Part shown: one piece after another, positions 30,153 to 42,253 of the stretch
How the letters are laid out: each line of letters opens with the position of its first letter
How positions within the stretch are numbered: the first letter of the stretch is position 1
Assembly (NCBI GenBank): GCA_905221615.1
Contig: CAJNDT010000595.1
Location: 113,707-177,706 of the forward strand
Length of the DNA: 64,000 bases
Direction: 5' to 3'
Source of the DNA: Symbiodinium sp. CCMP2592
Taxonomy: Eukaryota > Sar > Dinophyceae > Suessiales > Symbiodiniaceae
Position numbers and translations under genes: made by a program
Notes under the pieces: model-generated
What the model was told of the DNA's origin: nothing
Databases searched by the model: none
Seen by the model: the letters and a program-made list of their open reading frames with translations, nothing else

Positions 30153-32580
30153 ATGGCACGATTTATCCGGCTAGGAATTTTCCTGGCTTGCGCATGGGCA
30201 GAGGAGAAGGATTCTCGGTCTTGTGGAGATGATGTGTTTTGATTGCGATTCTCATGCGTCTTGCTGAGATGCTGGTGGCAACCAAGGATGCCTCGTGCAT
30301 GCTCCAACAGCACAGCTCAGCGCACGGAAGCACCAAGCCGGCTTTTTTAGAAGGTCGCTCGTCACTGGCAGAGCTTCCGAGCGGTGCCACGTGCAAGAAG
30401 AAGTTCACCGACGACAAGGTTTGCAAGACCACAAGCGGCGTAGATTGCTTCTTCTCTGAGATCTACAACTTCGACAAGTGCTGGTTCTCGGAAACGCACG
30501 GGTCGAACCCGTGCAGACCCAATCCAGTCGCAGGAACATGGACCACGGCCAAGTTTGAATTCCCTCTTCCAAGCGCTGGACATTGCTTCCACCCCCCCCC
30601 AAGGCGTCTGCCCCGTGCAGCTTCTGGGCCACGGACCGTGAACACATCTTCTGTTGTTTTGGAGGATAAGGGAAAGTGGTGCTTGTTTTGCTGCATGCTG
30701 CACCGGGCGTCTTAGGATTTGTGTCAAGAGCGGGAGCCCCAATAGTGCGGCTGGTCGAGCTTGCTACTCTGGGAAACAAACATGTGGGACAAAGGGCGGT
30801 CCATCAAATGGCAAGGTGGGGGGTGCGCGCACTGCTACCCTCCAGTGTTACGTTCAACCCCCAGGCCCTACCTTATCATGCTATCTTAATTATTTATATG
30901 TATTATATTTAGAAACTAATCCAGAGGCCTACGCGATTGCTAGCACTCTGCACTTACCATCCTGATGCAACCGTATTGACATTGAGGCAGCGGTAACTCT
31001 AGTCCAAGCATATACGAAGGCTGCAGCTGGTGGCAATTACTATCCTCGGCGGCCAGATGTGGGCACTCCCCAACCAGAGAAACACCTAAACCCTAAACCC
31101 AGAGAAACCCCTTTCAGGTGGACGAGACCTTTTGCACGAAGTGGACACCTGGGGACCGAGGAGCTCCGGATGAATTCTGTGTGGTGAGCCTTGCAACAAA
31201 CTCCAACAACCCAAACAACATTCAAGATCTGAGCAACTATGCCGTTCAGTTCGGCTGCTGCGATGGGAGTCTTAGCTGTAAGTTCGTCGGGCGCAGTGAA
31301 CCAGTAGTCGTACGACCCATGTATGTTCTCAACAAAGGAGTGGTGGTGTAGTGGGAGATCCGCACATCCATACCTTGGACGGAAACGAGTTCGACCTCTA
31401 CGACAAAGGAACTTATTCGGTGTTCCACTACGGCGGTACTGGTGTCTAAGCCGCCTGTTTTTTTCCTGCTTCCGGTTCCAGCAGGGGTGCTGCACAGGAT
31501 TGCAGGTTCTTCGGGGGTCTTGATTGTGTCGCACATTTCAGACACAAGCTTTGTACCCTGAAGATCACGCAAGCTGGACCTGTTTTTTTGGTGCAAAAGG
31601 TGGCAGCAGCCTCAATCCTCAATTCCCGAGGCGACGTCGATTGGCAACTCTACGCAACGTATGGAGGCTCGTCGCTCACATGATGGTATCTTCATAAGTT
31701 ACACAACGATCCACAGAGTCTTGACTGGGCGATTAGCGGAATCCTCCAAAATCACGCCTCGTCGCAGAAATCCCTGCAATCCCGCCATGATCCTGGCCTC
31801 GAGAGGCCCGCTGTGGACAGTCCAAGGCTTGCTGTTGGTGGATCGATCCAAAGGTCGCTTCCGACAGGCAGCAGAAGGGTCTGGGATTCTTACTTAGGCC
31901 CCATAGTAGTTCCTGTTTGGCATTACCCTATAGAAGTCTAATATGAACCCCAAAAAGGAACTACTATGGGGCCCTGTTGCACCGTGGTCGGAGTGTTACA
32001 CAGAGTGCTCCCCTGAGGCTATGGAGCTGACGTCAGAGGACTGCCAGTGGCGCAGCAAGAATGGGCATAGGTCGTGGTCAGTCATCGAGCGAAATGCACC
32101 TTGGCCACGATGAAAGTTTGCCTGCGGTATGCAGCTGCACTGCACAAGCAAAAGTCAGGCATCGCTGTCCTTGCTGGAAGGGGGCGAGTACGTGACGGGC
32201 TTCGAGTATGTCAACGCAAAGCACGTCAACCTTGGCATCAACACACCTCATGGCAAGAAAGACATTCTTGTCCTCAACACCGTGTGCATGAATCTGAAGG
32301 GTATTTTAGCACAGTCTTGAGTTTCTTTGAGGTCTTTTGGCTTAACATGAACCACCAGACCTCTTTTACCGGTTTTACAACCGAATGCGAAGAAATTTCT
32401 GTAGGAAGTGGAAGGGTGCCGAGTATCGGCCTCAAGCCCTGGGACACACCTCAGGAGCGGTGCTATCAACTTGCGGGTCTCCCCGCGCAAGGCCTTCGAA
32501 GCCAAGTTCCTGACAGGCCAAATCCAAGCCGGCAACGCCAAAAGCCAGGACAGCTCTGCTTACCGCGGCCTCCCGTGTAA
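30153..32580 (+). CDS. secreted protein with a von Willebrand factor type D core, several exons, possibly decaying
   Basis: A start ATG at 30153 gives MARFIRLGIFLACAWAEEKD, a clear signal peptide with cleavage likely after AWA. After GDD (30233) the frame must shift by removal of 30234-30268 (35 bases, GT...AG, very short for an intron, so a frameshift is possible). A cysteine-rich stretch follows (SGATCKKKF..., FSEIYNFDKCWF), then a C9 run near 30592 where the frame breaks again. A later exon starts after TTTCAG at 31117 (DETFCTKW..., AVQFGCCDG) and reaches a GTAAGT donor at 31278. Joining it to 31352 gives GDPHIHTLDGNEFDLY, the diagnostic vWD opening. Further pieces follow near 31550-31680 (GDVDWQLYATYGG), 31800-31878 and 32129-32320 (EGGEYVTGFEYVNAK). 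A family C MITE lies inside at 31891. Function: extracellular or cell-surface adhesion protein, by family. Exon borders after 31440 are not resolved. Confidence 0.55.
31278..31351 (+). other. predicted 74-bp intron in the vWD gene
   Basis: GTAAGT at 31278 and TAG ending at 31351. Its removal keeps the frame from GCCDGSLS into the GDPHIHTLDG motif. Without it a stop codon (31349-31351) precedes the vWD core. Confidence 0.6.
31891..31976. mobile_element. MITE family C, copy 7, inside the vWD gene
   Basis: TTAGGCCCCATAGTAGTTCC and AAGGAACTACTATGGGGCCC are inverted. The 3' outer end is lost. It sits between two coding pieces of the vWD gene, so it lies in an intron or has disrupted the gene. Confidence 0.85.
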
Positions 32581-32589
32581 GTGTTTGGA

Positions 32590-33730
32590 CTTCTGCGCTC
32601 AAGAGAGAAGGGTGTGGTAGGGCCATTCGCAGGAAAGGTTCCCAGTCGAGGAGAGCTGGCAATCGCTAGGTGGGGGTATGCCAGGATCCGGTTCTGTCCT
32701 TGGGCGCCCCTTCTTGATCCGGAAGACCGAGCCTAGCGCAGGTGGGAGCGACAGCGCCGCATCCTTCCTGAAGAAGAGCCAAGAGGAGAGTTGACTTGTC
32801 CGCCCTGTCATGGTGACAGCCTTTTGAGAGCACCCTTGAAATCGGCCTTGGTAATCCACTGCCACTGAGTCGCAAGCCCGGAGGAGAAACACCTGCTGGT
32901 GACCTCCTGCACTGGAGACGCTAAGACGAAAGCCGAGGACACCTGCTCGGAATATCTCGGCGAGGAGCCTCCGCCGAGCCAATTTGCCGCGCAGTGCATG
33001 AAGACGGCATTGCTTGCGAGTTTCGAGAGCTCCGCATACAAAATAATTACCAATTACCGCTTGTGTTCATCGTCTAGAGTGTAGAGCCCCATAAACGACG
33101 ATGCGCTTACGGCGCTTGGTATTTCCTGCACTGCTCTGCTGAGTGAGTGGGAGATCATATAAGTTGACATAGAATACATCTAGAGATTCCAACATTCTGC
33201 ATGAATCCTCTGATGGCTTAAAAGCAATCACATGCTGTGGCACAAACTACCGTTAGCCAAACAATAGAGCGTTGCATGAGACCTTACCAAACGGACCAAA
33301 CGCGTCCCTCAACCGCGAATCTTAAGTTCATCTTCAGAGTACTCCGCAGCTCATGCCATGTGGATAGGAGACGCGGGAGTCTGGGAGTTTCTTCGACGAT
33401 TGCGTCTTCGATGTCTGCCGAGGAGGAGAGTCATTCGCAAAAGCAGCGGCGGAACTGCGCTCACTCATGTAGTTGCAACGGTTCAGCCCCCTGGAAGCCA
33501 GGGAACTTTTGAACTTTTTGTTTGTTCCTAGACTGAAACAGTCAGTCTGGACGATGTCTGGCACGCGGCACTCCCCCAAGGGGAATCCGGGAATCCCCGT
33601 TCGCATGCCCTTGTTTAGATGATGCTAGGACCTACGTTTTTAAGGCAGGTCTTGCAACAAAAGATCTCCAAAGAAGCAAGATCCCCAATGCCCTTCTTAA
33701 TTACCTACCATTCTTACATATTTCAGTACT
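32590..33730. other. no recognised gene
   Basis: Overlapping frames on both strands (32599-33053, 33237-33606), none with recognisable domains. Confidence 0.35.
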
Positions 33731-33830
33731 GTAGCAACCTGATTATGAAACCCTGGCCCTATACCCCCAACATATTAGGATCCATATTAAGCACCCGAAT
33801 CGGCCCAAGGTTCCTTAATCAGGTTCCTCT
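33731..33830. mobile_element. MITE family E, copy 3 (diverged)
   Basis: GTAGCAACCTGATTATGAAA and CCTTAATCAGGTTCCTCTA are inverted, with CCCTGGCCC inside. Confidence 0.8.
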
Positions 33831-33911
33831 ATTATCCTTGACCCTATTCTAATTGTTAAGGACCCTATACTAGATTACCTAGGACCCAGAGTAGGCCCTT
33901 ATTCCCTTTTT

Positions 33912-33990
33912 TAAGGGTTCAGGTTCCCTTATAAGCCCCTTTAAACCAAAAAGGGCACCCTTTTTATGCCTAGGTTACTCTTAGGTCTAG
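33912..33990. repeat. repeat family L, copy 2
   Basis: AAGGGTTCAGGTTCCCTTAT, AAGCCCCTTTAAACC and AAAAAGGGCACCC, then CCTAGGTTACTCTTAGGTCT, matching 25510-25590. Confidence 0.7.
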
Positions 33991-34183
33991 TTACCCTTAT
34001 AGACCCCCTTTAGGAACCCTTTAGAGGAACCCCAATAACACCCTTCTACCATCATCTTCATCATAACCATCATCGTATTGTTGCAAGGTTGGAATTAGAT
34101 CGCACCAGTTCCCGGAACCTCGGCCCCGAGCGGGGGAGTATGTACAGGCTTTTCATAACTACGATTATGATTATTAGTATTAT

Positions 34184-34404
<221 letters not shown>

Positions 34405-34649
34405 GTCATTGTGATTGCTACTGGTATTAATATTAGTATTAGTAGTATTAGCATGTCTTTTTGCCGTATTAAAACCGTATTAGTATTATAGTAGAAGTCG
34501 TATGACTGTTCTGGCGATTATTATGAGCATTAGCAATTTTCCAACTAATGAGTCTTCCATGCTCTCGATAACGAGTGACTGGCCCACAGGTAGACGGCGT
34601 CGCCTCAGATGGGCAGGAACATCTGCCACTCTCGAGCCTCGGATGAGAA

Positions 34650-34775
34650 ACCCTGCATCGGGTTTAGGGCTTTGGGTTTAGGATTTATAGGGTTTAGGGT
34701 TTTAGGGTTTAGGGCTCTGGGGTTTAAGGTTTAGGGTTGTAGGATTTGGGGTTTAAGGTTTGGGGTTGACTCCTC
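34650..34775 (-). repeat. interstitial TTTAGGG tract, degenerate
   Basis: GGGTTTAGGGCTTTGGGTTT, GGGTTTAGGGTTTTAGGG and further variants. Confidence 0.75.
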
Positions 34776-35090
34776 GCGGGAGAGCCATGAAGTTGCCAAG
34801 CACCTTGCAAACATGAACCCAGAAAGACATTCCGGGGCATGCACGAACCCACAAGAGTAGCTAGCGAGGACAGAGGCCGTCCGATTTGACCTGGTCCCCC
34901 AAACCCTTCCGTAATAAGGCCTTACTTTCCGACAGCGCGGCAGTGAGCCGGCTAATGCAGGTCTTTCCTGCGCAAGGAGCTTGGCGTGGCTGGATATCCG
35001 ATTGCATCTGGGCTGCCAGACAATATAGATGCATGAATACAGCTGCTGATCAATAGTGTTCTTTGGGATTCCTGATTATCATAAGTAAAT

Positions 35091-35183
35091 TACCCCAAGG
35101 CCCCATAGTAGTTCCTTTCGAGGATTACGAGACAGGGTTCTATTTATGAACCCCAAAAAGGAACTACTATGGGGCCTTAGGGC
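35091..35183. mobile_element. MITE family C, copy 8
   Basis: TACCCCAAGGCCCCATAGTA and TACTATGGGGCCTTAGGG, with GTTCCTTTCGAGG and CCCCAAAAAGGAAC inside. Confidence 0.88.
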
Positions 35184-35189
35184 AAGTAC

Positions 35190-36095
35190 AGAAATCCCAA
35201 CTTATCCCGAAGCCTTACTCTTATGCTTGTCAAAAGGCCCCCACAGGCCCGACGTGATGCCCAGGCCCCGTAGACATTCCCGAGCTCGTGTGCATAATAA
35301 GCCAGCCAGGCTTGCGATTCGAAAGTTAATCTTGCTCTATTCTCCTTGTGTGGTGTCTGGCTTTCAAGCTTTGCCCCTTGTATTTGCGAAGCTGATGGTC
35401 ATGTTCTGCGGAAGGCGTTGGCTGGTCCGCTAGGTGTGGAGGATCTGGGTGAGTGGCGAAGAAAGTGCTTAGATACTTCTACGCTGCTGAGGCTTTTCAG
35501 TGGACTCAATTTCGGGTTCTTCACCTTGCCCATATAGGACTTACTCTCTAAACCAGTAACCAAAAAACGAAACTCGATCTTCCAGGCTTCTGATGCCGGG
35601 CATGGTTTCGGTTTCTTACATCGCCTGGACATACCGAGCTCCGGTCTCGTGCTCTGTGGTATCTCCTATGCAGGCCGGTCCCGATCCTGCGGCTCAGGCA
35701 TCATATGAGCTTTGGAGAGTTTGGGTTTTGTGGGGATTTCTCTGAGGGTCAGTGTTCGTATGCTGGATACTTCGAGTTATTGTTTATGACTTACTATGAG
35801 GGCTACGGGCAATCTGAATACGTAGATGCCCCACCGTCTCGAAGATGCGAGTCGCGAGACTCCAAAGTGCCAGTTGAGTTTTCAGTTTTGCGTGCTCCAC
35901 CTCGTCGCAGTAGCAGTAGCTTGCATGGGACGCTGTCGGAGACACGTCATGCTTTTGTCCTGCCGTTGACCTCGAGTTGATTCAGGTTGCGTGGCCCCGG
36001 CATGAACGATCCAGGTGATCACGGAACGCCACCGAACCTCCTAGATAGGTCCATCTGCAATGGAAACTTGCAGCATGTTCTTGAAGTGTCTTCAG
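35190..36095. other. no recognised gene
   Basis: Several short open frames (35146-35433, 35705-35980) without family resemblance. LPLVFAKL at about 35369 faintly recalls an OPR repeat but is too short to call. Confidence 0.35.
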
Positions 36096-36099
36096 TTCC

Positions 36100-36205
36100 G
36101 CCTGGTTAGACAACTACTGTTTTTGTGGGTTCCTTCTTATAAGTAGAGTAATTACAATATGCGCAAAAACCTATTCTAATTATCAAGGCCCCAATATGTT
36201 GTCCA
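36100..36205. mobile_element. repeat family J, copy
   Basis: CTACTGTTTTTGTGGGTTCC, AATATGCGCAAAAACC and TATTCTAATTATCAAGGCCC follow the family J order. Confidence 0.6.
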
Positions 36206-36462
36206 TTATTTGGGCTTCTGAGGGCTTGATGCAGGCTACTACTGCCTACGGCTGCAGCTGGACACCCAGACCCTACAGCGCCGCTGGAAAAGCAGGAAAG
36301 GTATTAAATTTCAGGTCTGAATACTAGGACTTTTCAGAAATAGAATCCTCGTATTCTATGTTCCGGCTGCTGTATATACACCGAAACCCTACATACTGCA
36401 ATTCTTAAGGCCCCAAATCAGGAAATCGCCGCACTTCCGTTTGTAAAGCAGCGATTTTGATC

Positions 36463-36573
36463 ATAGGGACCCCAAAAAGGACATAAGCACCACCTTATTG
36501 GGATTCAGTGTAAGGGGGTTTATATGGGATATCCCTATCCTCATTTTTGCTTATGTGCTTTTTGGGCGGCCCT
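36463..36573. mobile_element. repeat family K, copy 2
   Basis: TAGGGACCCCAAAAAGGACA and GCTTATGTGCTTTTTGGGCG are imperfect inverted ends around TTATATGGGATATCCC. It matches 8738-8858. Confidence 0.8.
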
Positions 36574-36639
36574 GGATCATGCTTTTGCACTGTGGCCTTG
36601 ATGGGATCTGGTGGTTGAAGTGTCCAGAGCTGCCCTAAA

Positions 36640-36765
36640 CCCTGAACCCTAAACCCTAAACCCTAAAACCAGCTGCCGACCAAGAACCTCGTCTGGATTG
36701 TCCGAGTTGCGAGAGCGTAAACCCTAAAACCCTGAACCCTGAACCCTGAACCTTAACCCTGGGCT
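36640..36765 (+). repeat. interstitial CCCTAAA tract with dispersed block copy 9
   Basis: CCCTAAACCCTAAACCCTAA, then CGTCTGGATTGTCCGAGTTG with CGAGAGCGTAAACCC (block copy at 36685-36730), and more CCCTGAA repeats. Confidence 0.75.
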
Positions 36766-36826
36766 TCCAGGGACCTTACTATTGGATCCTTAAGGGGTCT
36801 ACGGCCCTAACTGTAAGGTCCCTGGA
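36766..36826. repeat. short hairpin
   Basis: CTTCCAGGGACCTTAC and GTAAGGTCCCTGGAGG are inverted, separated by 29 bases. No second copy was seen. Confidence 0.7.
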
Positions 36827-37065
36827 GGCATTGGGTAACCGGAAAAAGAGATGGCCGTAATACACAGATTAAAGTCTTGGGTGTATAGTTTGTGAGTACG
36901 GATGATAAGGAAACCTGTGCAGGGAAAGCTTTGCAATGATCTACAGAGGTTTAGGGGCCTTCTCTGATAATGCAGTGGGCGGCGCTCCAGAGTTCCAAAA
37001 TCTTCTTTTCGTGCCGTTAGCAGGGACATCAAGTTTCCAGTCTTGGTCCCTATAAACCCTAAACT

Positions 37066-37103
37066 CGCCTGGTATTGCCCGAGTGCGGGTGTCAGGCAAA
37101 ACC
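37066..37103 (+). repeat. dispersed 40-nt block, copy 10 (diverged)
   Basis: CGCCTGGTATTGCCCGAGTG then CGGGTGTCAGGCAAAACC. Confidence 0.55.
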
Positions 37104-37585
37104 TCAAAACTCCTAAACCAATAGTGAGGAGAGTATTTCATCCTTGCCCACGATCTTCCGGATGACCTGTCCATCATCGAGGCCGATGCAGAGCAAGTGT
37201 AGGGAGGCTGCAGAGACGCAAGGCACCAAGTAAAAAGGCCAAGTCCCTTGATGGGCTAGCCCTGTTAATCCAAAATCGCCGCCAAAATCCCAAGGATAGG
37301 GTCCTTGATATCGGTGCTGCGAAGTGAGTTCGTAGTTGAGGGAACCGATTTTCGGTGTGATGGCTTTTCTTGCTTCTGGTGCAGTGCTCGCCTCCTGAGA
37401 TGTGGCTGCCGAGAGGAGCTGTGGTCGCAGGACCCTATAAACCCTAAACCATTCTGGCTTCCGCTCTAGCGGGCCAAGCAGGCAGGAGGCCAAAAAAGCC
37501 CATAGACCCCAGCTGCAGAACCGAAGAGATGCAGGAGTCCCCATGCGAATAGCTAGAAATCCGGTCTCATGACCTCGCCGGACTT

Positions 37586-37678
37586 TACTTGGAGCTTCAT
37601 GGGACTTAGTAGCTGGGGTTATTAAGTACGGTAAGGTACTTATAGCTGTACTTACTAAGTCCCATGAACCTCCAAGTA
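37586..37678. mobile_element. MITE family F, copy 1
   Basis: TACTTGGAGCTTCATGGGAC and GTCCCATGAACCTCCAAGTA are inverted. The inner pair is TTAGTAGC... and ...CTTACTAA. Confidence 0.85.
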
Positions 37679-37906
37679 GGACTCTAGGAGCATTTGATGC
37701 GCCCCTGAAGCACCGGAGGCGCGAATCGACGTGGCACCTTCGCCTTCACAGCGACGGAGTGTCAGCGACATCGGTAGGCAGGCGACTTCTAGAGCACCAC
37801 TTGAGTGTGCAGGAGTTCAGGCTACTAGGTCCCTTCATTTGCAGGAACGGCCTGATTGGTTGCCAAGATTTGCCAAATAGATGATGCAACATCGCCACGA
37901 GCTTCC

Positions 37907-38446
37907 TCACCACGGATCAGCTTGTCCAGTTCTGCATGTCCAGGTTTCGCAAGACTTCCGTGGTGCGAGCTGTGGTTGCTTCGAGACTTCCCGTTTATTT
38001 GAGGTCCTCAAATTTGTTCCCAAAGCCACAGGGAAATTCTGACCTCTGACATTCCAAAAAATCCTTGGATAGAGAGAACCTTGCACATGTTGCGCCAGGC
38101 CGGCAACCACGCATTTGCGCACACTGGCGCATTTTCGTGATGCCCTTTTCGCCACGGGCATTCGGATTGCCACAGGCCAGAAGTTTTTGCGCAGTGACAG
38201 TCGAAAGTCCGGCTTTAGAACGCAGAGAATCGTGTGTGCGCCGGTTCTGTATGGGGTCATCCGTTGTTGCTGGTACAGTGCAGGATGTCCATGCAGGACA
38301 TGTTGCAGTCGTTGCTTCCCTCCTGACAGTGGGAGATGGGCATGACACCTGGCGAAGTCGATATCATCTAAACCTAGTAGTAGAATAGAAAAACCTTTAA
38401 CCTTGTTTGGGAAGTATGGTCCCTGTATAATCCCTATATAAGCCAA
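37907..38446. other. open region, strand unresolved
   Basis: A 179-codon open frame on the - strand (37907-38446) faces two + strand frames (38065-38388 and 38115-38345). The + frame holds VVAGTVQDVHAGHVAVVASL, which looks protein-like, but neither strand shows a domain I recognise. It could be a relic of a mobile element or gene. Confidence 0.25.
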
Positions 38447-39354
38447 AAAGGTTGACCTTTAGTTCCCCATGATACCCGACAAGTAGGTCTAAACAGCTCA
38501 GAGCCCTGACATCGGTGGGCCCTGCGCTGACTTGGACCCAGTCGTCTAGTCAGACTCCAGGCTCGGGCCAGGCATCACAGCACAGGCACCATGTGACATG
38601 AAAGCAGCACGTTTTTGAACAAAATAGATCCGCTGCCAAAGAAACGGCCTTCCTTCATTCGCGTCGATATGTCTCACGAGGCAGGTCAGACTTCATGCAT
38701 CAGTACCGAAGTCTCATCTGGAGTTGTTCAAGAGCTCGCAGATGCAGTCGCTCAGTTTCGGTGTACTTAGCCTTCCATGAAGATGAAGTGTTTTATATTT
38801 ACTTGGCCGGGCGGGATTTGAACTAAGCGGGTTGTGAAGAGTGACCCCTATGCTATCTAAGGGTTCCAACAGCCAGACTGTCCGAATCTCTTTGGTGTTG
38901 GATGAGACGCGACGAACCGTTCGTTTGGGAGACATGTGCCACTTTGTTTTCTGGCGGCTGTGCAGGTAGGAGGCACCAGATTCGAGCGCACTTGCGCGGC
39001 TTGGCATCCGTTAGAAAGCTAAGCACCACTTCCTGCTGCTGTGCACTGTAAAACTTCCTGCTTGCTTGCCGGGATGCTTTTCCGAACAGTGCTGGCCAAC
39101 GTATCGGTATGATGCAGGCTCCCAGAGTACAGGCAGGATAGCATCATGCGTGAGAGATGGACACGACGGGAAGCACGCACACAAGCTTAGGAAAAGGGGG
39201 AGGGGAGAAAGAGCCAGAGGTCCAAAGACGCCGACACAAAGTGAGTGCGCCTGTTGCCCGGAGAACCTCGTACCGAAGCATCTACTCGCCCCCACTATGC
39301 GTGGGGGGGCGCACTGCACAGGGCCTTCGGCCCTCTACCTCAAATTTGGCGAAA

Positions 39355-39385
39355 AAGGGAGGAGAGAGAGAGAGAGAGAGAGGTA
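39355..39385 (+). repeat. (GA)n microsatellite
   Basis: GGAGAGAGAGAGAGAGAGAG. Similar runs follow at 39719-39772 and 40267-40360. Confidence 0.9.
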
Positions 39386-39718
39386 GAGAGGTTTTGTTTG
39401 TGTGACTGGGTTTGGTTGTCTGCGAGGTAGATTACGGACGAGGGAATGCTCAGGCAAGACTGTCGCAAAAAGTTGGAAGCCTTTCCTTCTGCCTCATGCT
39501 CGTGGGTTTGAGTCCATGCCTACTTTGTTTGCAACGGGGGAAACCTTCACACGTAGTGCGTCCGGAGTGTCACTGTGGATGGGGTAAAACATCCAAACTG
39601 AAACACATGTTGAAACATAAGTCCTGCCTTGTCAGTGGTCAACCCAACCCAAAAGTTTCACTCCCGTCAACAAAGCCCAATACGGGCGGGCCAAGTGCCC
39701 GGAAAATAACTCGCCGAG

Positions 39719-39772
39719 AGAGAGCGAGAGAGAGAGAGAGAGAGACGTGACGAAAGAAAGAGAGAGAGAGAG
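39719..39772 (+). repeat. (GA)n microsatellites
   Basis: Two GA runs separated by ACGTGACGAAAGAAA. Confidence 0.9.
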
Positions 39773-40266
39773 ATGTTGGAAACGACCGCCAAACTAGTCG
39801 GCAGCTGTAGCAAAAGTACGTGGCCATGTTGTAACCAGCTAGGTCTGCTGTATCGGCTTGGTTGCGTCACCTAATGCCTAAGAAGTTACAGGTGCATACA
39901 AGCTCTCGGCACGGGGTTCAACATGGTGCTTGTGTGCTTTCCCACACCCAAAGCCGTGCGGAGCGAAGCATACACCAGCACACCGAATATGCTTCGGAAC
40001 ATAGCAGTAGTACCCAGCATCGACAACTATACCTTAGTAGTTGTGAAACGGAAAGGTTCACAGACGCATACTCCAGTAATAAAGCCTGAGCACCTCTCGA
40101 GCTGGGTTCGATACCCACGCAGATAAAAGGGGCGCAACTGGTACTAAGCTCTCAAGAAGTCCCATGCCTACGTACTCCAGACACAGACGACAGCGGAGCG
40201 CGTAAGCGCAGGGGGCGAGGTCTGCCTGGCACCCCAAACGCTGGGCAAGCAAGCAAGCTAAGCAAG

Positions 40267-40362
40267 CAGGAGGGAGGGAGAGAGAGAGAGAGAGAGAGAG
40301 AGGGAGGACTGCTCCTGCCCTAAACCCCGAGCAAAGCAAAGAGAGGGAGAGAGAGAGAGCTG
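40267..40362 (+). repeat. (GA)n microsatellites
   Basis: GA runs at 40275-40305 and 40339-40360 with intervening unique sequence. Confidence 0.9.
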
Positions 40363-41237
40363 CCACAAGATTCAAGACTCATTGAGAGCTCCAACAACCA
40401 AGGATTTCGTGGGCACCCATCTGTCGCCGATGCAAGATATTCCTGCCGAAATGTGTGCTTTCTGCTTACCGACCCGGCGACAAAGGTGCAGAAGAAGGAA
40501 AACTGAAAGAGCTTGTGTTGAGAATTTCCAGAGCGATCGCTGCAACTGGCCCCAAGCAGTCCAACAATGCGACGCGGTGATCAGTTTGGCCCTCGAACGT
40601 GTTTGTTTTTAAGCATGAAGCGATCTCGATAAAAAAATGACGAAGATGGCGGTTTGCTGTGGTGGATGTTTTGCACATGGTTCGGCATTTCAGGAGTTGC
40701 TGCGAACCATGATGCCAGACTGGTTGGAATCTTAAGTTAGAGGCACTGAAAATCATTGTTTGAAATGAAGGTCTTCTCCAGCTGCCAGCACATTAGCTTT
40801 GTTTTGGCTGATGTCGCTGGCCGCGCTGTAACCACGGACCTGACTTGGACAAATCTGCTGGTGGTTCGAGGCATGAGCAACTACATCTGATGAATGCTTG
40901 CCTGTTTAGGGTGTGAGGTTAAGGGTTAAGGGTGTCAGTCTGTGCAATCAAGGATTTAGGGTGTAGGGTCTTCAAAAAGATCTGATGTAGTGGATCTGAC
41001 ATGACTTGTTCCTGGCTTAATTAATCTTTAGCAGTAGCATGCTTCTACCGACTGAGAACCCTCAAGGCAACTTGAAGTTGGCTTCAACAGCTCTCCTTAA
41101 GCCTTGAGCGAGACCGTGGCGAAGTTGAGTTTGCATGTCGCGGCATGAAGGCCTAGAGAAGATGCATGAACACTGCTTCCGAAGTTGGGAACTTCAGCAA
41201 CACATGTAAGCTCGGCAATGCCTGGAAAGCTTCATAA

Positions 41238-41462
41238 CCAAAGAAATCCATCAGTCAATGGGCGCAACCTGGCCAAATCGTCGAAGAAAGCATGCTCCTA
41301 GAGACATCCAGTTCACTCTTGTTTAGCAAGGGCTGCGTGAACATCAGCCATGGGTCTGCGACAGCCATGGCTTTGCAGCACAAAGTAGTCGGCAACTTGT
41401 CTGACAAGCTAAGTCGAGTCTTCATCGACGGCTTCGATGTGCTTTCTGCAAGAAGACATTGA
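41238..41462 (+). other. exon-like open frame, function unknown
   Basis: One frame without ATG at its start reads SQWAQPGQIVEESMLLETSS, then SLLFSKGCVNISHGSATAMA and HKVVGNLSDKLSRVFIDGFD, ending at TGA 41460-41462. The mix of residues is protein-like and an exon is possible, but I recognise no family and no flanking exons. The opposite strand is also open. Confidence 0.28.
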
Positions 41463-41673
41463 TAAGCAATTACGGTGTTACTTTCGATGCTACTGCAGGG
41501 GGAATTTGATGTGGTGCTTCTTTCACGGTGGATGATCGCTAACACAGTGCGGAACAGGTTAGCGCTAGCGGCCGCCCCAAGCCTAGCGACATCCTGGGCT
41601 TAAAGATCATGCGCAACCCATACACTTAAGACCTAAACCCTAAGGGCATGAAGGAATTAGGGTTGTCGGGCAT

Positions 41674-41810
41674 TACGTGGAGGGTCGGGGGACTTAGTAA
41701 GTAGGTAGTAATTAGACTTATAAGTACCCTAAAAGGGACCCTAATTGGGGTTATGGTACTTATAAGTCCTTAAAAATAACCAGTTACTAAGTCCCCCGAC
41801 CCTCCAAGTA
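41674..41810. mobile_element. MITE family F, copy 2
   Basis: TACGTGGAGGGTCGGGGGAC and GTCCCCCGACCCTCCAAGTA, with ACTTATAAGTACC and GGTACTTATAAGT inside. Longer than copy 1. Confidence 0.88.
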
Positions 41811-41984
41811 AGGTAGCATTGCGGTATTAAGGTATTGGTTTAGGCTTTAGGGCCTACATGGCATTGAAGGTGTCGGGCTTCGGGTCCTCAAGCGCCAAAA
41901 CGACCTCAGGCCCTGCATCCGTTAGACCAAGACGTCCCACAGGTCACTGCAAAACTCCCCAAAACTGAGACTCTGCAGCCTAAA

Positions 41985-42115
41985 CCTTAAACCCTAAACC
42001 CCAAACTCATATGCCTCGCCTGGTTTGTCCGAGTGTGAGCGCCGAAACCCCAAAACCCTAAACCCTAAACCTTAAAGGGAAAAAACCACAAAACCCTAAA
42101 CCCTCTTTCAGGGTC
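41985..42115 (+). repeat. CCCTAAA tract with dispersed block copy 11
   Basis: CTCGCCTGGTTTGTCCGAGT and GTGAGCGCCGAAACCCC (42014-42050) is the best match to the block consensus, set between CCCTAAACC runs. Confidence 0.8.
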
Positions 42116-42210
42116 CTGAATCTGAAACCGTCCTTGACTCAGGCCTCGGCACAAGAAAAACCCTAAAGAACGACGAAGCTGAAAGCCATGCGGCACGACT
42201 GAAAAGTCCA

Positions 42211-42253
42211 GAGACCGCGTTTGGCGGTGTCCGAGTTGCGAGATCGTAAACCC
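42211..42253 (+). repeat. dispersed 40-nt block, copy 12
   Basis: GCGTTTGGCGGTGTCCGAGT then TGCGAGATCGTAAACCC. It shares TCCGAGTTGCGAGA-type sequence with copy 9. Confidence 0.6.

Noticed and set aside
38806..38870. tRNA-like sequence on the - strand with TAGCATAGGGG (A box) and AGTTCAAATCC (B box)
   Set aside because: The T stem and acceptor stem do not pair, so it is not a functional tRNA. It could be the head of a tRNA-derived SINE, but one copy is not enough to call it.
40098..40120. GGGTTCGATACCCACG resembling a tRNA T arm
   Set aside because: No matching acceptor, D arm or anticodon stem in the 75 bases upstream.
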